From: CAVQBP01 sp963782475
Lineage (GTDB): Bacteria; Bacteroidota; Ignavibacteria; Ignavibacteriales; Ignavibacteriaceae
Assembly: GCA_963782475.1 (NCBI GenBank)
Contig: CAWAJW010000012.1
Location: forward strand, 1,772,181-1,836,180
Reading direction: 5' to 3'
DNA length: 64,000 nucleotides
Under the pieces are notes generated by a model that worked only from the letters and a program-made list of their open reading frames with translations, made no database searches and was not told the DNA's origin. The stretch's first letter is position 1, and each line of letters opens with the position of its first letter. The translations under genes were made by a program, and so were the position numbers. Shown here one piece after another: positions 24,701 through 33,408 of the stretch.

Positions 24701-25240
24701 TTAAGAGCTATCTGATTTATTAGATTTAAATATTTGAACGATACGATCAAAAGTTTGAATTGGAGTTTCATATGAATTATCAATAAAACATTCTTTTGGG
24801 AAAATCAGGCCATTGAATTTTAGATACAATTGTTCAACTCTTTTTGAACCAGCGACCCAATCTACTCGCTGCGAATCTCTCTGAATTGCAATATTTAATG
24901 TTGGATGAAGGATAAAAAGTTGCCACGATATCCGATGTATTTGAAAGAATTGACAATAATCATCATAAGCTTCCGGAGGAGATTCATGTACGGTACCATC
25001 TATTACAATAAATTTACCTTCTTTTGTAAACACTAAAATTTCATTGAAAACAATATTATGAACGAACTGTCGTTTTTTACGATGTTCATCGGAGCCAAAA
25101 ATTCCACGATCCTTTCCGAAACATTGTTTCCAGATATCATCTTCTGAAATTCTTATCCAATCTAATTTACTGGCAAGTAATTTTGAAATAGTGGTTTTAC
25201 CGCTGCCGCAGGTCCCTGTCAAAATTATTGTCTTAGTCAT
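24701..25240 (-). CDS. P-loop kinase-like protein (zeta/AAA type), first paralog
   Basis: A 179-residue protein from ATG 25240 (MTKTIILTGTCGSGKTTISK). Walker A GTCGSGKTT is followed by EDDIWKQCFGKDRG and FIVIDGTVHESPPEAYDDY, as in small nucleotide and sugar kinases related to the zeta-toxin and AAA_33 families. Which substrate is phosphorylated cannot be told. The longer start at 25423 lies in the multi-hairpin repeat and is not favoured. A clear paralog lies at 46837-47361. Confidence 0.65.
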   Translation of the reverse strand: MTKTIILTGTCGSGKTTISKLLASKLDWIRISEDDIWKQCFGKDRGIFGSDEHRKKRQFVHNIVFNEILVFTKEGKFIVIDGTVHESPPEAYDDYCQFFQIHRISWQLFILHPTLNIAIQRDSQRVDWVAGSKRVEQLYLKFNGLIFPKECFIDNSYETPIQTFDRIVQIFKSNKSDSS

Positions 25241-25285
25241 TTTAAAAAATAATAATTTTAGCAAATTTATTATAGCATTCCCATT

Positions 25286-25641
25286 TGAAAAAATTAAGCA
25301 AGGTTTTTTTTCAATGCGGAATGGGCAAATCATTTCAAGATTTACTGAGAAGTAGAAAAAATTATTTGTAAAGGGCTGACAGCATGGAAATGGAGAGAAC
25401 GTATAGGCTGTCAGACCGAACAAGTAATTTTTTGATAGAATTATAAATGCTTTGTTTTATGAAAATGAAGGTAGAGAAAAAAGTCTTACTTATTTTTGTC
25501 CGGCATCGATTAAAAGAAGAGCAAAAATAAGGGAGTCTTTTTCGATAGTGTCTGGTGTGATTTATTTTATGTTTTAATGACAAGTTGAAAAAATATTTGC
25601 GCGAGGATTGGGGAAGGGGATTAGGCGAGCAATTATTTTTT
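25286..25641 (+). repeat. Multi-hairpin repeat, almost full-length copy
   Basis: Hairpin A keeps only its right arm (AAATTAAGCAAGGTTTTTTT); B, C and D follow as in full copies. It separates the kinase-like gene from a cassette array to the right. The D hairpin and the following 90 bases match the copy near 35350-35540. Confidence 0.6.
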
Positions 25642-25721
25642 GATAGAATGATTATATTTTGATTGATTAGCGATCGAAAAATATTTCTTTTGAGATATAA
25701 GAAACTCTATAAATACACTTA

Positions 25722-25784
25722 CTCAAAAATCTCTAAAGAGCCGAATGCATAAAATGCTGTCAACTTAAATTGCATTTGTTAGGT
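25722..25784 (-). other. Half attC, minus orientation
   Basis: Read on the minus strand it is CACCTAACAAATGCAATTTAA then the left arm (GTTGACAGCATTTTATGCATTC) and GGCTCTTTAGAGATTTTTGAG, the same as the left half of the attC at 8236. No right half follows; the multi-hairpin repeat comes next. It is the end of a minus-strand array. Confidence 0.6.
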
Positions 25785-25789
25785 GTTTT

Positions 25790-26836
25790 TTACCTTAGCA
25801 ATAACAATTTCTTTGCATCTGAGAAACCCCCGGACTGTATTCTATAAAAATAAACACCACTTGAGAGATTATTAGCATGAAAATTAATTTCATAATTTCC
25901 AGCTGTTTTTTCTTCACTAACCAATGTTGCGATTAATTTTCCAAGTAAATCATAAACTTTTAATGTAACATAACCAGAATATGGAATTGTGTATTTTATT
26001 TTTGTACTTGGATTAAATGGATTAGGGAAATTCTGCGATAAATAATATGAATTAATCTTCATATTTTCATCTTGGATATCCAATGAAATGTCGCTATTCA
26101 AAAAAAGGCGTTTTTCAATCGTTTGGTTTGAATCAGAAGAGAATATGAATACTAATGTATCTTTCAAATATTCATCAAATTGTTTTTTACAAATGGGGCA
26201 GACATCAACATCTACTATTTTAAATGTTACAGTATCTCCTGGATTCAATTGTAAATGTATTGAATCACTTCTTTCGTAAGGGGTAATTCTGAAATAATGA
26301 TATTCATATATGCTATCTTTTTTAATGTCGCAAAAATACGATGAGTAAGATTTATTATAAATTGAATCTAGATAAACGCTCTGATTTGAATCATTGATAA
26401 TCTTACATGAATCACTTACACTATATCTCGACAAAAAAATACTATCACGAGAAAAGATAATATTTTCTTCCCAATCGGAAAACGGATACTTATACTTAAA
26501 TGATTTTATAAACTTAATATCCTCAGCGAGACAGTCTCTGTAAATATCAATTCGATAATTACCTTCTGATAAGTTTGGTATTGGAACAACAAAATTATGG
26601 TAACCGTAACAAGTAGTTCCGTCTTTCGCTGTATCTATTTGCGTGATTGTAATAACTGAATCAATAATTTCAACGGAATAATCTAATTGAAATCCACATT
26701 GTTCCCATGCATTATAATCCCAAACATAAACAGTATCATTTGAAGACTTAACCACAATTGAGTCTAATGTTAAATTAGGTTGAGCTATCAACAATGACGA
26801 AAGAAAAAGAAATCCAATAAATATTTTTGTTTTCAT
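25790..26836 (-). CDS. Secreted protein with type IX sorting domain, cassette-borne copy 1
   Basis: A 348-residue protein with a signal peptide (MKTKIFIGFLFLSSLLIAQ). The body is an unrecognised beta-rich region with repeated tyrosine and cysteine residues, including KEKDVCPICKKQFDEYL. The last 70 residues are a type IX secretion sorting domain: NFPNPFNPSTKIKY, then VYDLLGKLIATLVSEEKTAG and LSSGVYFYRIQSGGFSDAKK. It would pass the outer membrane and be attached to the surface or released. Only 42 bases separate its start from a cassette boundary (GTTAGGTG). Nearly identical to the gene at 35597-36643; the products differ at about three residues. Confidence 0.7.
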   Translation of the reverse strand: MKTKIFIGFLFLSSLLIAQPNLTLDSIVVKSSNDTVYVWDYNAWEQCGFQLDYSVEIIDSVITITQIDTAKDGTTCYGYHNFVVPIPNLSEGNYRIDIYRDCLAEDIKFIKSFKYKYPFSDWEENIIFSRDSIFLSRYSVSDSCKIINDSNQSVYLDSIYNKSYSSYFCDIKKDSIYEYHYFRITPYERSDSIHLQLNPGDTVTFKIVDVDVCPICKKQFDEYLKDTLVFIFSSDSNQTIEKRLFLNSDISLDIQDENMKINSYYLSQNFPNPFNPSTKIKYTIPYSGYVTLKVYDLLGKLIATLVSEEKTAGNYEINFHANNLSSGVYFYRIQSGGFSDAKKLLLLR

Positions 26837-26867
26837 TTTTATAACCCCTTTTTTTATTTACTAATAC

Positions 26868-27050
26868 ACCTAACCTGCAGTTAAGCCGCAGTCCATAACT
26901 ACAATGCTAATTTTATGAATTAAATTAGAATTTGAAATATTTTGTTTAGCTCTTATCACTTTGAACAATTTTCCCTAACCGGAGTAATTAACCCTAAAAC
27001 TTGAAAATGCCGAATGCGTAAAAAGCTGTAGGCTTTAACTGCCAGTTATA
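26868..27050 (-). other. attC site, full, minus orientation
   Basis: On the minus strand the R'' core is AGTATAAC-like (TATAACTGGCAGTTAAAGCC) and the R' end is GCAGGTTAGGTG, bounding CAGTTAAAGCCTACAGC and GACTGCGGCTTAACTGC arms. About 185 bp. The arms resemble those of other attC sites here, but this one is more diverged. Confidence 0.65.
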
Positions 27051-27056
27051 CACTTT

Positions 27057-27686
27057 TTATAAACCAAATTTTATTGATGTAGTTATTGGATAATAGGAGA
27101 ACATATTAAAACTATTGACCATCCTTCCATCCAATACTAATTGCAAATTGTTAGTAAGATTTATTTCTAAACCAATACCTATATTATACTGAGCTAAATT
27201 ATAGCTCCTTCCTGTATTTGAATATAAATGTGTTGATTTATTTTGTTCTCCTTCCATCCAATCAGTGATCTCTATTCGTCCTTGTTTTAAGAATATTGCA
27301 CCAAGTCCAACTCCTAAATAAGGTTTAATTTTTGAATCATTTTTAACAAATAGTTTACTGCCAAATGATATTTCAAATATTCTACTTTTTTCACCGTTAA
27401 CAATAAATCTATATCCAACTACTTCAGGAACTGCGAGCGTAATAAGATTTTCATTAAATAAATATCTTTGATATGAAGAATAAATATAGAATAATAATAT
27501 TTCATTTAATCTATATTCCGTTGCAATGCTAAATGAAAAACCATTTTCCCAGTAAGGAAGTTTATCTCCGTCAATTGAAGAAAAAATATATCCTCCACCG
27601 AATTGGATACTGAAATTATTTTGAGCAAATATCTTTCCTTCAAGAAGTAATAAAAAAATCATAGTTGTTAAAATTACTTTTTTCAT
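27057..27686 (-). CDS. Outer-membrane beta-barrel protein, cassette-borne
   Basis: A 209-residue protein with a signal peptide (MKKVILTTMIFLLLLEGKIFA). The remainder is an eight-strand-type barrel with alternating polar and hydrophobic residues, GVGLGAIFL and RSYNLAQYNIGIGLEINL, ending in SIKFGL with a C-terminal Leu, as in OmpA-like and OmpW-like small barrels. It lies between a leader (27708-27965) and an attC (26868-27050), so it is the first cassette of that array. Function unknown. Confidence 0.65.
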   Translation of the reverse strand: MKKVILTTMIFLLLLEGKIFAQNNFSIQFGGGYIFSSIDGDKLPYWENGFSFSIATEYRLNEILLFYIYSSYQRYLFNENLITLAVPEVVGYRFIVNGEKSRIFEISFGSKLFVKNDSKIKPYLGVGLGAIFLKQGRIEITDWMEGEQNKSTHLYSNTGRSYNLAQYNIGIGLEINLTNNLQLVLDGRMVNSFNMFSYYPITTSIKFGL

Positions 27687-27707
27687 TTTCTCACCTTTTA
27701 GTGTATA

Positions 27708-27965
27708 ACTTATTATTAAGTCTTTTAGTTACCACTATGAACATATCTATATCTAGAAACTTTTTGTCTACATATAATCATTTTCATCCTAAGTGTATAA
27801 ACTTAGACTTATAATAATGACTAAATATAGATACAGAATTATTTTTAGGATATGGATCAAATAAGTTCTTCCGATTTCCTCCCCAAAAAAACTTAGGTTG
27901 ATATCAACTTAATTCTATCTTTGAATAAAGACAAGGAAAATTTATAATCTTAAAATAATTTTGAT
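27708..27965 (-). promoter_or_regulatory. Cassette-array leader, minus strand copy 2
   Basis: Read on the minus strand: TTTGAATAAAGACAAG-type left end, a purine run, degenerate CTATAT repeats (27740-27757 and 27768-27785 regions, TGTCTACATATAATCAT), and the junction CTTAATAATAAGTTATACAC. The GTTATAC core replaces GTTAGGT here. It begins directly against the multi-hairpin repeat at 27968. Confidence 0.5.
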
Positions 27966-27967
27966 GG

Positions 27968-28120
27968 CAAAAAAGCCTTGCTCACCCAACAGCTTTCATA
28001 AAAAATAAGCAAGTCTTTTTCAATGGTAGCTGGTGTGCTATATGTTTTGTTTTAATGACAAGCTGAAAAAATATTTGCGTGAGGATTGTGGGAGGGAATT
28101 AGGAAAGCAATTATTTTTTG
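27968..28120 (+). repeat. Multi-hairpin repeat, short derivative (A joined to C)
   Basis: The left arm of hairpin A (AAAAAAGCCTTGCTCACC) is followed by AAAAAATAAGCAAGTCTTTTTC, in which the right arm of A and the right arm of C are fused, then hairpin D (AAAAAATATTTGCGTGAGG ... GCAATTATTTTTTGA). Confidence 0.6.
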
Positions 28121-28220
28121 AGAGGATTGACAATGTTTTGATTAACTGATTTGTGGTTCAGGATGAAATTTGTTAAGAAATCTAAGTTAAATTTAAGCAG
28201 ATCATCTAATTTAAAAATCT

Positions 28221-28271
28221 CTAAAATGCCGGGTGGGTGGAACTCTGTTGGTTTAAAATGCTTGGTTAGGT
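28221..28271 (-). other. Half attC, minus orientation
   Basis: Minus-strand reading: ACACCTAACCAAGCATTTTA, then CCAACAGAGTTCCACCC and GGCATTTTAGAGATTTTTAA, the same order as the left half of the attC at 8236. No right half follows. It closes the array that starts at 28604. Confidence 0.5.
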
Positions 28272-28317
28272 GTATTAAAAAATAATATAATTTTTAAAAA
28301 AATTATTAATTAGAATA

Positions 28318-28599
28318 TTATTTGGACCAAGGCCAAATTTTCCCACCTTCTTCGTAATCTACTTTTTTTCTTCTAAGGTAATTAAGGCGAAAAATGAAAA
28401 CAGTCCCAAGTATTGTAACAATTATAAATAAAAAATTACCAGAAATTATTTCATTAAACAATTTCAATGGTGAAAATGCATCAAGTAAAAAGTTTTTATT
28501 ATTTAACCCTATAGAATTAATTATAAAAGCAAAAACCGCACAGAAATATAAAGTAATAATTAATTTCAACGATAGCTTAATAATATCTTTTAGTATCAT
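28318..28599 (-). CDS. Small membrane protein in a cassette
   Basis: A 93-residue protein from ATG 28599, or 95 from the GTG at 28605, which falls within the cassette boundary GTTAGGTG. Two transmembrane helices are visible (KLSLKLIITLYFCAVFAFII; ISGNFLFIIVTILGTVFIF), with a charged tail (RRKKVDYEEGGKIWPWSK). No family recognised. It is the only gene between the leader at 28604 and the half attC at 28221. Confidence 0.5.
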   Translation of the reverse strand: MILKDIIKLSLKLIITLYFCAVFAFIINSIGLNNKNFLLDAFSPLKLFNEIISGNFLFIIVTILGTVFIFRLNYLRRKKVDYEEGGKIWPWSK

Positions 28600-28603
28600 A
28601 TAC

Positions 28604-28800
28604 ACCTAACTTATTATTAAGTCTTCAAACAATAAAAATTTGTATGTCTTTATCTCACCACATTATATCTATATATAGACATCTATAAATGCCTATATGT
28701 AGACAAATAAATCTATTCAAAATCAGGATTAAAAAAGTTTTTTCCACTTATTTCTCCGAAAAAAACTTAAGTTCGTTTCAACTTATATCTATTTGTTATT
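28604..28800 (-). promoter_or_regulatory. Cassette-array leader, minus strand copy 1
   Basis: Minus-strand reading: CTTGTCTTTAATAACAAATA, ACTTAAGTTTTTTTCGGAG, then ATGCCTATATGTAGACAA and ATATCTATATATAGACAT repeats (28689-28706 and 28665-28682 on the plus strand), ending GACTTAATAATAAGTTAGGTG at 28601-28620. It heads the membrane-protein cassette. Confidence 0.55.
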
Positions 28801-28960
28801 AAAGACAAGAAATGTTAAGTGATAGCTAAAAAAATGGCATTGACTATTTACGTCAATGCCCCACAAAAGGAGGTGATTATGAAGTTATTATTATAATCGA
28901 AAGTTTTTAGAAAAATTTTATGAGTAAGAAGGCAGTTACACATATCCTTTTTATTTTGAG

Positions 28961-28999
28961 AAAAAGCCTTGCTTAATCAGACAAGCAATTATTTTTTTG
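28961..28999 (+). repeat. Multi-hairpin repeat, 39-bp remnant (A and D arms only)
   Basis: The left arm of hairpin A (AAAAAGCCTTGCTTAATC) is joined directly to the right arm of hairpin D (AGCAATTATTTTTTTGATA). Everything between them in the full copies is missing. Confidence 0.45.
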
Positions 29000-29329
29000 A
29001 TAGGACTGGTAATAAAAAAAGGTAATATCCTTTTTTCATAAATTTGATATAAATAGTTGAAACAAAGTGTTGATGATTATCACACAATATTTCTTTTAAC
29101 GAATTGTCATATTTGCACATATTGATTAAGTATTATTATCTACATAGCTTATATTCAATTTTTCTTTGTTGTTTCATTTCATTGTTTTATTTAAAATTCC
29201 TATTAACTTAAATAACGTAGGGTCTTGGAAAATTGGTGGATTATACTGATTTATTTAATTCCCCGGCATTGAATTGCTTCAAAAGATAATTTTGAGTTTT
29301 AATTATGTTACTCGCTGCTTTTCGGTTCA
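29000..29329. other. Gene-free AT-rich stretch
   Basis: No ORF, repeat or attC is visible here. The sequence is AT-rich and shows no clear promoter. It precedes the truncated glycosidase-like fragment at 29330. Confidence 0.4.
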
Positions 29330-29905
29330 TTGAATGATTTTTTGATAAAAGTGAATAATGCAGTAAGACAGGTTTTTCACGGACAGGTAACTTATTCGTC
29401 AGCACCAATTGAAGCAGTTGACTGGAGTTTATTTGATTTTGTGTGCCTTGACTATTACAGAGAAGTCCGTAATAGAAGTTCTTATGCCGAACGACTTAAA
29501 CGACACTTTTCTCATGGTAAGCCGGTTATAATTTCAGAGTTTGGGTGTTGCACTTACAAAGGAGCAGAGGATAAAGGAGCCAGGGGATGGACAATTACTG
29601 ACCAGAAAAAATCACCGCTTCAAATTAAAGGCAATTATGAACGGGATGAGCAAATTCAGGCACAAGAGCTCTCTGATTTACTCAATATACTTGATGAAGC
29701 AAAAGTAAATGGTATGTTTGTTTTTACCTTTGTATCACCTGCTTTGACTTACAACGAAGACAAAAGATTTGATCTTGACATGGCAAGCTATAGTTTGGTT
29801 AAGAGCTATGTTGATGGGTACGGAGATACATATCCAGATATGACATGGGAGCCAAAAGAATCATTCAGAACTGTTGCAAAAGATTTTTCCAAATTAATTG
29901 AATAA
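29330..29905 (+). pseudogene. Fragment of a TIM-barrel (glycosidase / abortive-infection-like) protein
   Basis: A 191-residue frame whose text matches the second half of the family often annotated as abortive-infection or glycoside hydrolase-like proteins: FVCLDYYREVRNRSSYAERL, KPVIISEFGCCTYKGAEDKG with a conserved Glu, and FTFVSPALTYNEDKRFDLDM ... DMTWEPKESFRTVAKDF. That family has about 350-400 residues, so roughly the first half is absent. The frame's first start is a TTG with no ribosome site. A decayed or truncated gene. Confidence 0.55.
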
Positions 29906-30134
29906 AACAGGACATGAAATTAGGTACGATACGCCAACATACGCTATTGCCAATAAAGGTTTCTGTGGTTTTCGAAGTTCTTCACTCTTATCAAATTTTT
30001 GTTTCGGGTGATTGTTTCGTAGCTTCGAAATCCTTTAATGGTCATAGAGTCAAACATTAGCCCATATAAAAAAAAATAAAACAAAAACAGAATAAAAATT
30101 ATTAAAGTTGTTTAATAAAAGCTGTATTACTGTT

Positions 30135-30167
30135 CTTAGCTGCAGCTTATGCCTAACGGCGTTATAT
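30135..30167 (+). other. Right half of an attC, plus orientation
   Basis: TTAGCTGCAGCTTATGCCTA then ACGGCGTTATATG (R' core GTTATAT, 30161-30167) resembles the right arm of the attC at 37739-37926. Its left half is not visible. It starts the cassette carrying the ABM-like gene. Confidence 0.5.
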
Positions 30168-30214
30168 GCTTGAACAATAAATACTATAGAATTAAATTCT
30201 TTCAAGGGAGGAAT

Positions 30215-30517
30215 ATGATTGCAAGAATTTGGCACGGAAGAACTAATATTGAAAAATATGAGGAGTATACAGAATTTTTAAAGGAAGTTGCTATTCCGGA
30301 TTATCAAAAGACGAATGGATTTATAGAACTTATTTTTTTAAGAAACATTCAAAACAATGAAGGACATTTTACGTTAATAACTTTTTGGGAAAATATTGAA
30401 GTAATTAAGAATTTCGCGGGTAATGATTATGAAAAAGCTAAATATTATCCTGAAGATGCAAACTTTTTATTGGAATATGAAGAAAAGGTAATGCATTATG
30501 AAGTATTTGCAAAGTAG
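30215..30517 (+). CDS. Antibiotic biosynthesis monooxygenase (ABM)-like protein
   Basis: A 100-residue protein from ATG 30215, directly after CAAGGGAGGAAT. Beta-alpha pattern of the ABM fold: MIARIWHGRTNIEKYEEY, then GFIELIFLRNIQNNEGHFTL and ITFWENIEVIKNFAG, and a final DYEKAKYYPEDANFLLEYEE. The fold is a small ferredoxin-like dimer used by mono-oxygenases and quorum-quenching proteins. The start at 30149 is within the attC and is not favoured. It is a single-gene cassette between attC halves at 30161 and 30540. Confidence 0.6.
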   Translation: MIARIWHGRTNIEKYEEYTEFLKEVAIPDYQKTNGFIELIFLRNIQNNEGHFTLITFWENIEVIKNFAGNDYEKAKYYPEDANFLLEYEEKVMHYEVFAK

Positions 30518-30539
30518 TATAAAAAAACTTCAAAAAAGC

Positions 30540-30780
30540 ATATAACCAAAAAATCAAGCGGACGCTCCCGAAATAAGTTTGGGACAAGCTATTTTCGCAT
30601 ATGGCATTTTAGAAGTTTTAGAGTCTATTGTTCCGTTTCGGCAAACTTGTTAAAGATAGTTGATCTAATAAACAAATTTGCAAACTGCGCTTACGAGAAA
30701 GTTAATCATCCCGACAAGTTGGGCTAAATCATCGGCAGTTGTTTTAAATTGGCATTCTAGTTCTGGGGCACCGCTTATCG
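30540..30780 (+). other. Degenerate attC, plus orientation
   Basis: R'' core ATATAAC (30540-30546) complements the R' GTTATAT at 30161, as required at the two ends of one cassette. The arms AAGCGGACGCTCCCG and GGGGCACCGCTTAT pair. Inside, GCAAACTGCGCTTACGAG recalls the inner stem of the other sites. The right R' core is degraded (GGCAAGGACATT instead of GGCGTTATATTG). Confidence 0.45.
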
Positions 30781-30822
30781 GCAAGGACATTGTAATTTTA
30801 AATATAAAAAGGAAAGTTCAAA

Positions 30823-31439
30823 ATGGATGGAGCAATTTCTATAGCACATCAACAGTACTGGCTTTTTTCATTGTAACTATTTCACCAGGGCCGGCAACTA
30901 TTTCAAATGCCACTATTACAATGCGACATGGCAGAAAAATTGGCTTCATCTATGGCGCAGGATTATCTTGTGGGTTATCATCCTGGGGTTTGATTGCTGC
31001 TAGTGATATGGGCACTGTACTTCAAAGTTCACTTTACCTGTTGATGACCATTAAAGTTCTAGGAGATCTAAATCTTTTTTGGCTCGCTTTTTTATCAGCA
31101 CGGACTGCCTTAAGCCAGAAAGCAAATTTGTACTTAGCAAACAAAATTGGTTTTTACAAGGGACTAATCTTGAATATGTCAAACCCTAAACCTGTAATAG
31201 CCTGGATGGCAGCTCTTTCTATTGGGCTTAACTCTAATGATGGTATTTACTCATTGGTCATTTCAACTTCAGTTTGTATCTTTATTGGCTTTGTTGTCTA
31301 CACTCTTTATTCATTTCTGTTTTCTATTGGCGGAGTAATGCCTTGGTATAAACGCTGGAGTCGCTGGGTAAGTGGAACTATGGAAGGACTGTTTACATTA
31401 GCTGGTTTTGGCTTAATACGCTCAGCTTTTAATCGATGA
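30823..31439 (+). pseudogene. LysE/RhtB-type exporter, one-base frameshift
   Basis: After the ATG at 30823 the text reads MDGAISIA and must then shift by one base (near 30846) to continue TSTVLAFFIVTISPGPATIS. It then keeps the LysE pattern: SPGPATI in the first loop, a small-residue TM segment (KIGFIYGAGLSCGLSSWGLI), and further TM helices. The usual length is about 205 residues. It would be an amino-acid exporter of the inner membrane. Contrast the intact homologue at 33409-34041. Confidence 0.55.
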
Positions 31440-31612
31440 GATGTGGTTTTATTCTAATGAAGTAATTTTAATTAGGTATGAGTGGATAGATGAATTTTCG
31501 TACTTTTATAATTATAAATAAAAACTTTTTTATTATTTAGTTTGTCGATTTTATGTCCTTTCATTCGACTATTAATTGAAAATAATTAATTTAAATTAAA
31601 TAGGAGTTTACT

Positions 31613-32002
31613 ATGAAGTACATATGTCTTGGATATCTGGAAGAAAAATTATTTGAAAAAATGTCCGAAGGAGAAAGAAACCATTTTATGGATGAATGTT
31701 TTACTTATGATAATGGGCTTCGAAGCAAAGGACATTTTATAGGTGGAGAAGCGCTCCAAACTGTTCATAATGCGACTACGTTACGCACAAATAACGGCAA
31801 AGTTATAGTTACAGATGGGCCATTTGCCGAAACAAAGGAACAGCTAGGTGGTATAATGATACTTGAAGCAAATGATTTGAATCATGCGATCCAATTAATG
31901 TCAAAGCATCCAAGTATCTATATGGGAGGTACTTTCGAAATTCGTCCAGCGGCTGATTTAACAGATATGATGAAAGAAAGTGAAAAACGACGAGAGAAAT
32001 AG
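31613..32002 (+). CDS. YCII-related domain protein
   Basis: A 129-residue protein with the YCII fold (MKYICLGYLEEKLFEKMSEG, then FIGGEALQTVHNATTL and VTDGPFAETKEQLGG). The DGPFAETKEQLGGI motif is the signature of YCII-related proteins that sit next to SigJ-like ECF sigma factors. In actinobacteria and proteobacteria such pairs form a common two-gene unit whose signal is unknown. Here the next gene is such a sigma factor. A good start after AATAGGAGTTTACT. Confidence 0.8.
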   Translation: MKYICLGYLEEKLFEKMSEGERNHFMDECFTYDNGLRSKGHFIGGEALQTVHNATTLRTNNGKVIVTDGPFAETKEQLGGIMILEANDLNHAIQLMSKHPSIYMGGTFEIRPAADLTDMMKESEKRREK

Positions 32003-32051
32003 TAAAAATTTAAACATTTTCTCTTTAATAATAAATTGAGTTGAAAAAATA

Positions 32052-33297
32052 ATGTCTGACAGTACGGATGTTAGAGAAATTATAAACAAAATTTACTCAA
32101 CTGAATCGAGGAAAATTTTAGCTACTCTTATACGTCTTCTCGGAGATTTCGATATAGCGGAAGACGCACTTCAAGATGCATTTGCAATAGCAGTTGAACA
32201 GTGGCCGGAGCAGGGAATACCGGAAAATCCCCGCTCCTGGCTAATCTCAACAGGCCGCTTTTAAAGCAATTGATAATCTTAGGCGTCATTCCCGCTATGA
32301 TTTATCTTTAGAGAAACTTGCTAATAAAATCGATACAGATACAAAAAGTCTTGAAGAACAAACTGACAAAGAGATTAAAGATGATGAATTGAGACTTATT
32401 TTTACATGCTGCCATCCCGCGTTATCCCCGGAAGCAAGGATAGCTCTTACATTAAGAGAAGTTTGCAGTCTTACAACTGAAGAAATTGCGAGTGCTTTTC
32501 TTACATCATCTTCAACCCTTGCGCAAAGAATAGTGCGTGCCAAAGCAAAAATTCGTGATGCAAAAATTCCGTTTGAAGTACCTTCTCAATCCGAATTATC
32601 GGAAAGAATAACTGCTGTAACCCAGGTCATTTATCTTGTTTTTAATGAAGGTTATACCGCATCGTATGGTGAAGCCTTAACCCGGCCGGATCTTTCCGGT
32701 GAGGCAATTCGTCTTGGCAGATTAATGATGGAGCTGCTGCCTGAGCCTGAAGTTAAAGGCCTTTTGGCGTTAATGCTATTACATGAGTCTAGAAGAACAG
32801 CCCGTACTTCTCAATCAGGCAATTTAATTTTGCTTGAAAATCAGGATCGTACGAGCTGGAATCAAGAGCAAATTAAAGAGGGGAGTTCGCTGGTTGAAGA
32901 AGCTTTGAAGTCTCATCTATTTGGAGCATTTACTCTTCAAGCAGCAATAGCTGCGGTACATTCGGAAGCAGCTAAACCAGAATTAACTGATTGGCCTCAA
33001 ATCGTGGCTTTATATAATAAGTTGTTGGATTTGGAGCCTTCACCTATAATTGAACTAAACTATGCAGTTGCTGTAGCAATGCGTGACGGGCCAAATGCAG
33101 GAATAGAATTAATTAATAATATCTTCTCGAAAGGAGATTTAAAAGATTATCATTTAGCATATTCTGCTCGTGGAGAATTGTATCTAAGGCTTGGAAATAA
33201 TTTTGAAGCTAAAGCGGACATTGAAAAGGCACTCTCATTAGCAAATCAAGCAACAATAAAGAGATTTCTGGAAAGAAAACTAAAGGCTTTGCAATAA
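32052..33297 (+). pseudogene. SigJ-like ECF RNA polymerase sigma factor, one-base frameshift
   Basis: The first frame stops at 32262-32264 just after NPRSWLISTGRF. Removing one T from the TTTT run at 32254-32263 restores KAIDNLRRHSRYDLSLEKLA and joins the frame at 32389, giving one protein of about 415 residues. Regions: sigma-2 (RKILATLIRLLGDFDIAEDA), sigma-4 (LTTEEIASAFLTSSSTLAQR), then the long C-terminal helical domain typical of this class (LVFNEGYTASYGEALTRPDL). It would partner with the YCII protein immediately upstream, 50 bases away. Frameshifting as regulation is possible but error or decay is simpler. Confidence 0.75.
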
Positions 33298-33408
33298 AAT
33301 CCTTCCTATGCTTATTTAAAATAATTTGAAATAGGCTGTCGATTTTAATCCATCCTATTCGACTACATATTGAATCAATTATTTTTCAAAAACCTAATTG
33401 AGGTTAAT

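Larger units (their letters stand above)
25603..26874. repeat. Duplicated cassette block, copy 1
   Basis: These 1272 bp match 35410-36681 base for base except for about five spotted substitutions. The block covers hairpin D of the repeat, the half attC, the sorting-domain gene and its upstream edge. It ends exactly at CACCTAAC, the cassette boundary, after which the two loci differ. Confidence 0.8.
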
